DNA of 56,462 nt from Chitinophagaceae bacterium (GTDB taxonomy: Bacteria > Bacteroidota > Bacteroidia > Chitinophagales > REEL01). A model generated the notes under the pieces. That model did no database searches, was not told the origin of the DNA, and saw only the letters and a program-made list of their open reading frames with translations. The DNA is taken from the NCBI GenBank assembly GCA_007695095.1, contig REEL01000102.1, forward strand, positions 1 through 56,462. The letters are read 5' to 3'. Below, in pieces: positions 53,955 to 56,462 of the stretch. The translations under genes were made by a program, and so were the position numbers. Every line of letters begins with the position of its first letter. Position 1 is the first letter of the stretch.

Positions 53955-56462
53955 TTACCTCAATAAAGTGACATTCCCGTATTTTGTTACCGTTACACCG
54001 GAAAAACATCTTGCCTGTAAATGATAAGCAAATACATCTGAATTTAGTATGACACCATTAAACCTTCCGTCCCATCCGGAGTTGATGTCATTAGTTTCAA
54101 ACACCAGTTGTCCCCAGCGATTGAAAATTCTGAAAAAATCAATGCTCTCAAGTTTTCGGCTCCTTACATACAATATGTCATTGATTTCATTGCCATCAGG
54201 AGTAAATGTATTTGGAATAAAAATGTCTTCTAAACAGTAATCTGTTATCTGTAAGAAAATGGAATCAGTAGCTTCACAGCCATTATTGTCTATAACTGTT
54301 AATTCAAAAAAAGAACTTCCATTTTCTAAAATTAGGGGGTTTGGACAATCTGAGCAATCTAAATATTCATCCGGACTCCAATAGTATTCTAATTCATTTC
54401 CAATTGCAGAACTAAGTAATTGATAGGTATTCAAAGTTATATCTGTCAATTCATAGCTTATTTTAACTTCAGGGCCTTCTTCAACTACAATATGCACATA
54501 TTGAACAAAGTTTTCACAGATTTCTCCATCGGTTGAAAGTTGAAATGTTATGTCATGCTGAGGACTGACAACAGGGTTTAATTCATTAGCATTTTCAAAC
54601 ATCCATTCCGGGGACCAAGTAAATGTACTATTTTCATCAAGTTCAGGAATATGTGATTCCAGCTGAACCTCTTGGCCTTTACAAATTGCAATGCTATCAA
54701 CAAAAGTAGTACTCTGATTTTCAACAACATAAACTGTTGTCTCATTTGACAAGCTACAGCCGTATTGATTTACTGCATATGCATAGTAGGTTGTCGTTTG
54801 GTGTGGATTAACAGAAATTTGTTCTGAGTCTAAATATAAGCTCCCGTCATCAGAAAGCCATGTTAGGGTAGTGTTATCTGAGACTATGTTTCCGTTTAAA
54901 TTTATATGTTGCCCGGAGCAAATTGTCGTATCAGGATCAATTATAAATTCAGGTTCAGGAAAAACATCAATATTTAATGTCCCATAATTTATACAACCAT
55001 ATTCATTATAAACAGCTATATGATATTCAGAGGAAATTTCAGGGTAAATAAAGTTTGAAGGACAATCAATACATGGAATTCCATTTCCACTTAACCATAA
55101 TATACTATCTGTACTATTTATGTTTATTTCAATTCCATTGCCTTTACATATAGCTGTGTCGGCAGGCAATTGAACTTCAGGAAATGGCAGAATTTGATAA
55201 TTAAGAGAATCTTCAATATAGCATTGATTAGTATTAGGGATAGAAGCAGTTACATGAAAAATTGATGTTTCTGATGAATAAATAATCGGGTTATGGCAGG
55301 TGTCACAACTGATATAAGCAGTTGATGACCAGTTATACTCAAATTCTTCAGGCAAAACTATCGTTAAACTGTCACCGTAACAGGAAGCATAGTCTGTCAG
55401 ATTTAAAGGGTCAGGAAGTTGACCTTCTTCTACGATGATACTTGACTTTGCTTTGCAATTATTAATATCTCTAACAGTAAGGTTATAATTACCCGCACTT
55501 AAACCATTTATATTTTTCCCCATAAAACCATTGCTCCATTGGTAAAGGTAAGGCATAGACCCTCCGGTGGCAGTTGCTGCTACCCATCCATTAAATTCAC
55601 CAGGACAACTTTCGTCTCCTGATAGCAGAGCTATTTGTATTTCCAATGGCTCTATAATCTCAATGCTGTCGATGTATTTTTCACATCCATTTTCATCTGT
55701 TATAGTGAGGTTGTAATAACCGGGAGACAAATCATCTTGTATGCTAGATGCTGAAATGCCATTTGACCATGTATAGGAATATGGTGCATTCCCACCCAAT
55801 ACCGTAATAGAAATTTTCCCGTTATCTTCACCATAACACCTTATGTGTTCTTTTTCATAACCAACCAAAAGAGGAAGAGGCTGCATTACAAAAATATTGG
55901 ATTTACTTGAATTACATCCTTCTGAATCTGTAACAGTAAGTGAATAAAATCCTGAGCTTAATCCTGAATTTACAGATGTTGTATCACCATTTGACCATGA
56001 ATAATCATAAGGCGCATTGCCACCCGTTGCTAAAACTTCAATTTGCCCATCATTACCCCCATAACAGCTAACAGCTGTTGCGGAAACATTCAGAGTTACG
56101 GGTAAATAAGGCTGAGTTACACTATCAGAAACCGTAAGCTGACAACCATTCGCATCAGTAATAAGCACTTCGTAAAGACCTGCCTGCAGATTTTGGGCAG
56201 TTTGTCCGTTTTGTCCGGGATTGGTGTTCCATGAAAATTGATAAGCCGGTGTGCCACCGCTGACATCTACGGTAATACTACCGTCATTGCCACCAAAACA
56301 ACTGACGTTAGATGTATTAGTTGTAGCACTTAAAGCAGTAGGTTGGGTAATTTCGACGATAATTGATTGGTTACAACCAAAAGAATCCGTGACTAAAACA
56401 TTGTGTGTTCCTGCCGGTAAACCGGTTGCTGTTGCAGCATTCATGGTTGAATCGCCGTTCCA
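53955..56462 (-). CDS. SprB-repeat surface protein with T9SS type B tail, 5' end missing
   Basis: The frame stays open through the right edge (WNGDST precedes the first in-window methionine), so only the last 835 or so residues are present. Four complete and one partial SprB repeats occur first, each with a CxGxNG(S/Q/K)I motif (VSCFGGNDGSI, VSCYGGNDGQI, IRCYGEDNGKI), W-x-NG and LxAGxYxLxVTDxxGC. Then come Ig-like units with CxxCxNP (CDTCHNP, CIDCPSN, CSDCPNP), and finally the gliding-type C-terminal domain (IPNTFTPDGNEINDILYV, FNRWGQLVFETN, GWDGRFNG). It should be a cell-surface adhesin exported by T9SS, perhaps for gliding or attachment. Confidence 0.9.
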   Translation of the reverse strand, partial: WNGDSTMNAATATGLPAGTHNVLVTDSFGCNQSIIVEITQPTALSATTNTSNVSCFGGNDGSITVDVSGGTPAYQFSWNTNPGQNGQTAQNLQAGLYEVLITDANGCQLTVSDSVTQPYLPVTLNVSATAVSCYGGNDGQIEVLATGGNAPYDYSWSNGDTTSVNSGLSSGFYSLTVTDSEGCNSSKSNIFVMQPLPLLVGYEKEHIRCYGEDNGKISITVLGGNAPYSYTWSNGISASSIQDDLSPGYYNLTITDENGCEKYIDSIEIIEPLEIQIALLSGDESCPGEFNGWVAATATGGSMPYLYQWSNGFMGKNINGLSAGNYNLTVRDINNCKAKSSIIVEEGQLPDPLNLTDYASCYGDSLTIVLPEEFEYNWSSTAYISCDTCHNPIIYSSETSIFHVTASIPNTNQCYIEDSLNYQILPFPEVQLPADTAICKGNGIEININSTDSILWLSGNGIPCIDCPSNFIYPEISSEYHIAVYNEYGCINYGTLNIDVFPEPEFIIDPDTTICSGQHINLNGNIVSDNTTLTWLSDDGSLYLDSEQISVNPHQTTTYYAYAVNQYGCSLSNETTVYVVENQSTTFVDSIAICKGQEVQLESHIPELDENSTFTWSPEWMFENANELNPVVSPQHDITFQLSTDGEICENFVQYVHIVVEEGPEVKISYELTDITLNTYQLLSSAIGNELEYYWSPDEYLDCSDCPNPLILENGSSFFELTVIDNNGCEATDSIFLQITDYCLEDIFIPNTFTPDGNEINDILYVRSRKLESIDFFRIFNRWGQLVFETNDINSGWDGRFNGVILNSDVFAYHLQARCFSGVTVTKYGNVTLLR

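Noticed and set aside
55280-55310. CxxCH haem motif (CDTCH) in the SprB-like protein
   Set aside because: It belongs to a repeated CxxCxNP pattern in Ig-like units that otherwise lack the histidine, so cytochrome function is unlikely.

Overview
This is a stretch of a low-GC chromosome from a member of the Bacteroidota. I base that on type IX secretion (T9SS) C-terminal sorting domains, a SprB-repeat/gliding-type surface protein, an alternative complex III locus (actABCDEF) joined to a cytochrome oxidase locus, Bacteroidota-restricted families (DUF6089, DUF4290), and several TAnnTTTG promoter boxes with no clear Shine-Dalgarno sites. I cannot assign a genus. I see no tRNA, rRNA, CRISPR array, insertion sequence or prophage.

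Layout. 1-9460: lysA, a small membrane protein, a PaaN-type aldehyde dehydrogenase, a YceI lipoprotein, a DUF6089 outer-membrane protein, priA and a GNAT-like protein. 9687-11546: atpD-atpC. 11753-26989: one long energy operon, actABCDEF, coxB, coxA, ctaB, two subunit III genes, a subunit IV-like gene, sco and a DUF420 gene. It encodes a quinol:cytochrome oxidoreductase, the oxidase it feeds, and assembly factors. 27082-38531: an unknown polytopic protein, a pterin dehydratase, uvrA, a UvrD/PcrA helicase, DUF4290, murA, a thioesterase, a thiol-redox lipoprotein, grpE and dnaJ. 38595-46161: two glycosyltransferases, a hydrolase, and an ABC exporter followed by overlapping ppx/gppA-like and DUF1295 genes.

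46164-50914 is the most distinctive part. A MerR-family protein with a CarH/LitR-like cobalamin-binding module is divergent from a large secreted deiminase. The deiminase resembles Porphyromonas peptidylarginine deiminase, but carries a somatomedin-B-like cysteine knot just after the signal peptide and a T9SS tail at the end. The 316-bp divergent region holds repeated AACAA/TTGTT inverted repeats. A light- or B12-responsive regulator controlling a secreted protein-modifying or arginine-consuming enzyme is my best candidate for an undescribed system; the link is inferred. Next come an AraC regulator with an HMA-like N-terminus and an HMA-MauE membrane protein, a probable metal or thiol-redox pair.

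50998-56462: two genes, each broken by what looks like a one-base change in an A/T homopolymer (a beta-propeller T9SS protein and a helical protein of unknown function), then a large SprB-repeat surface protein that runs off the right edge.
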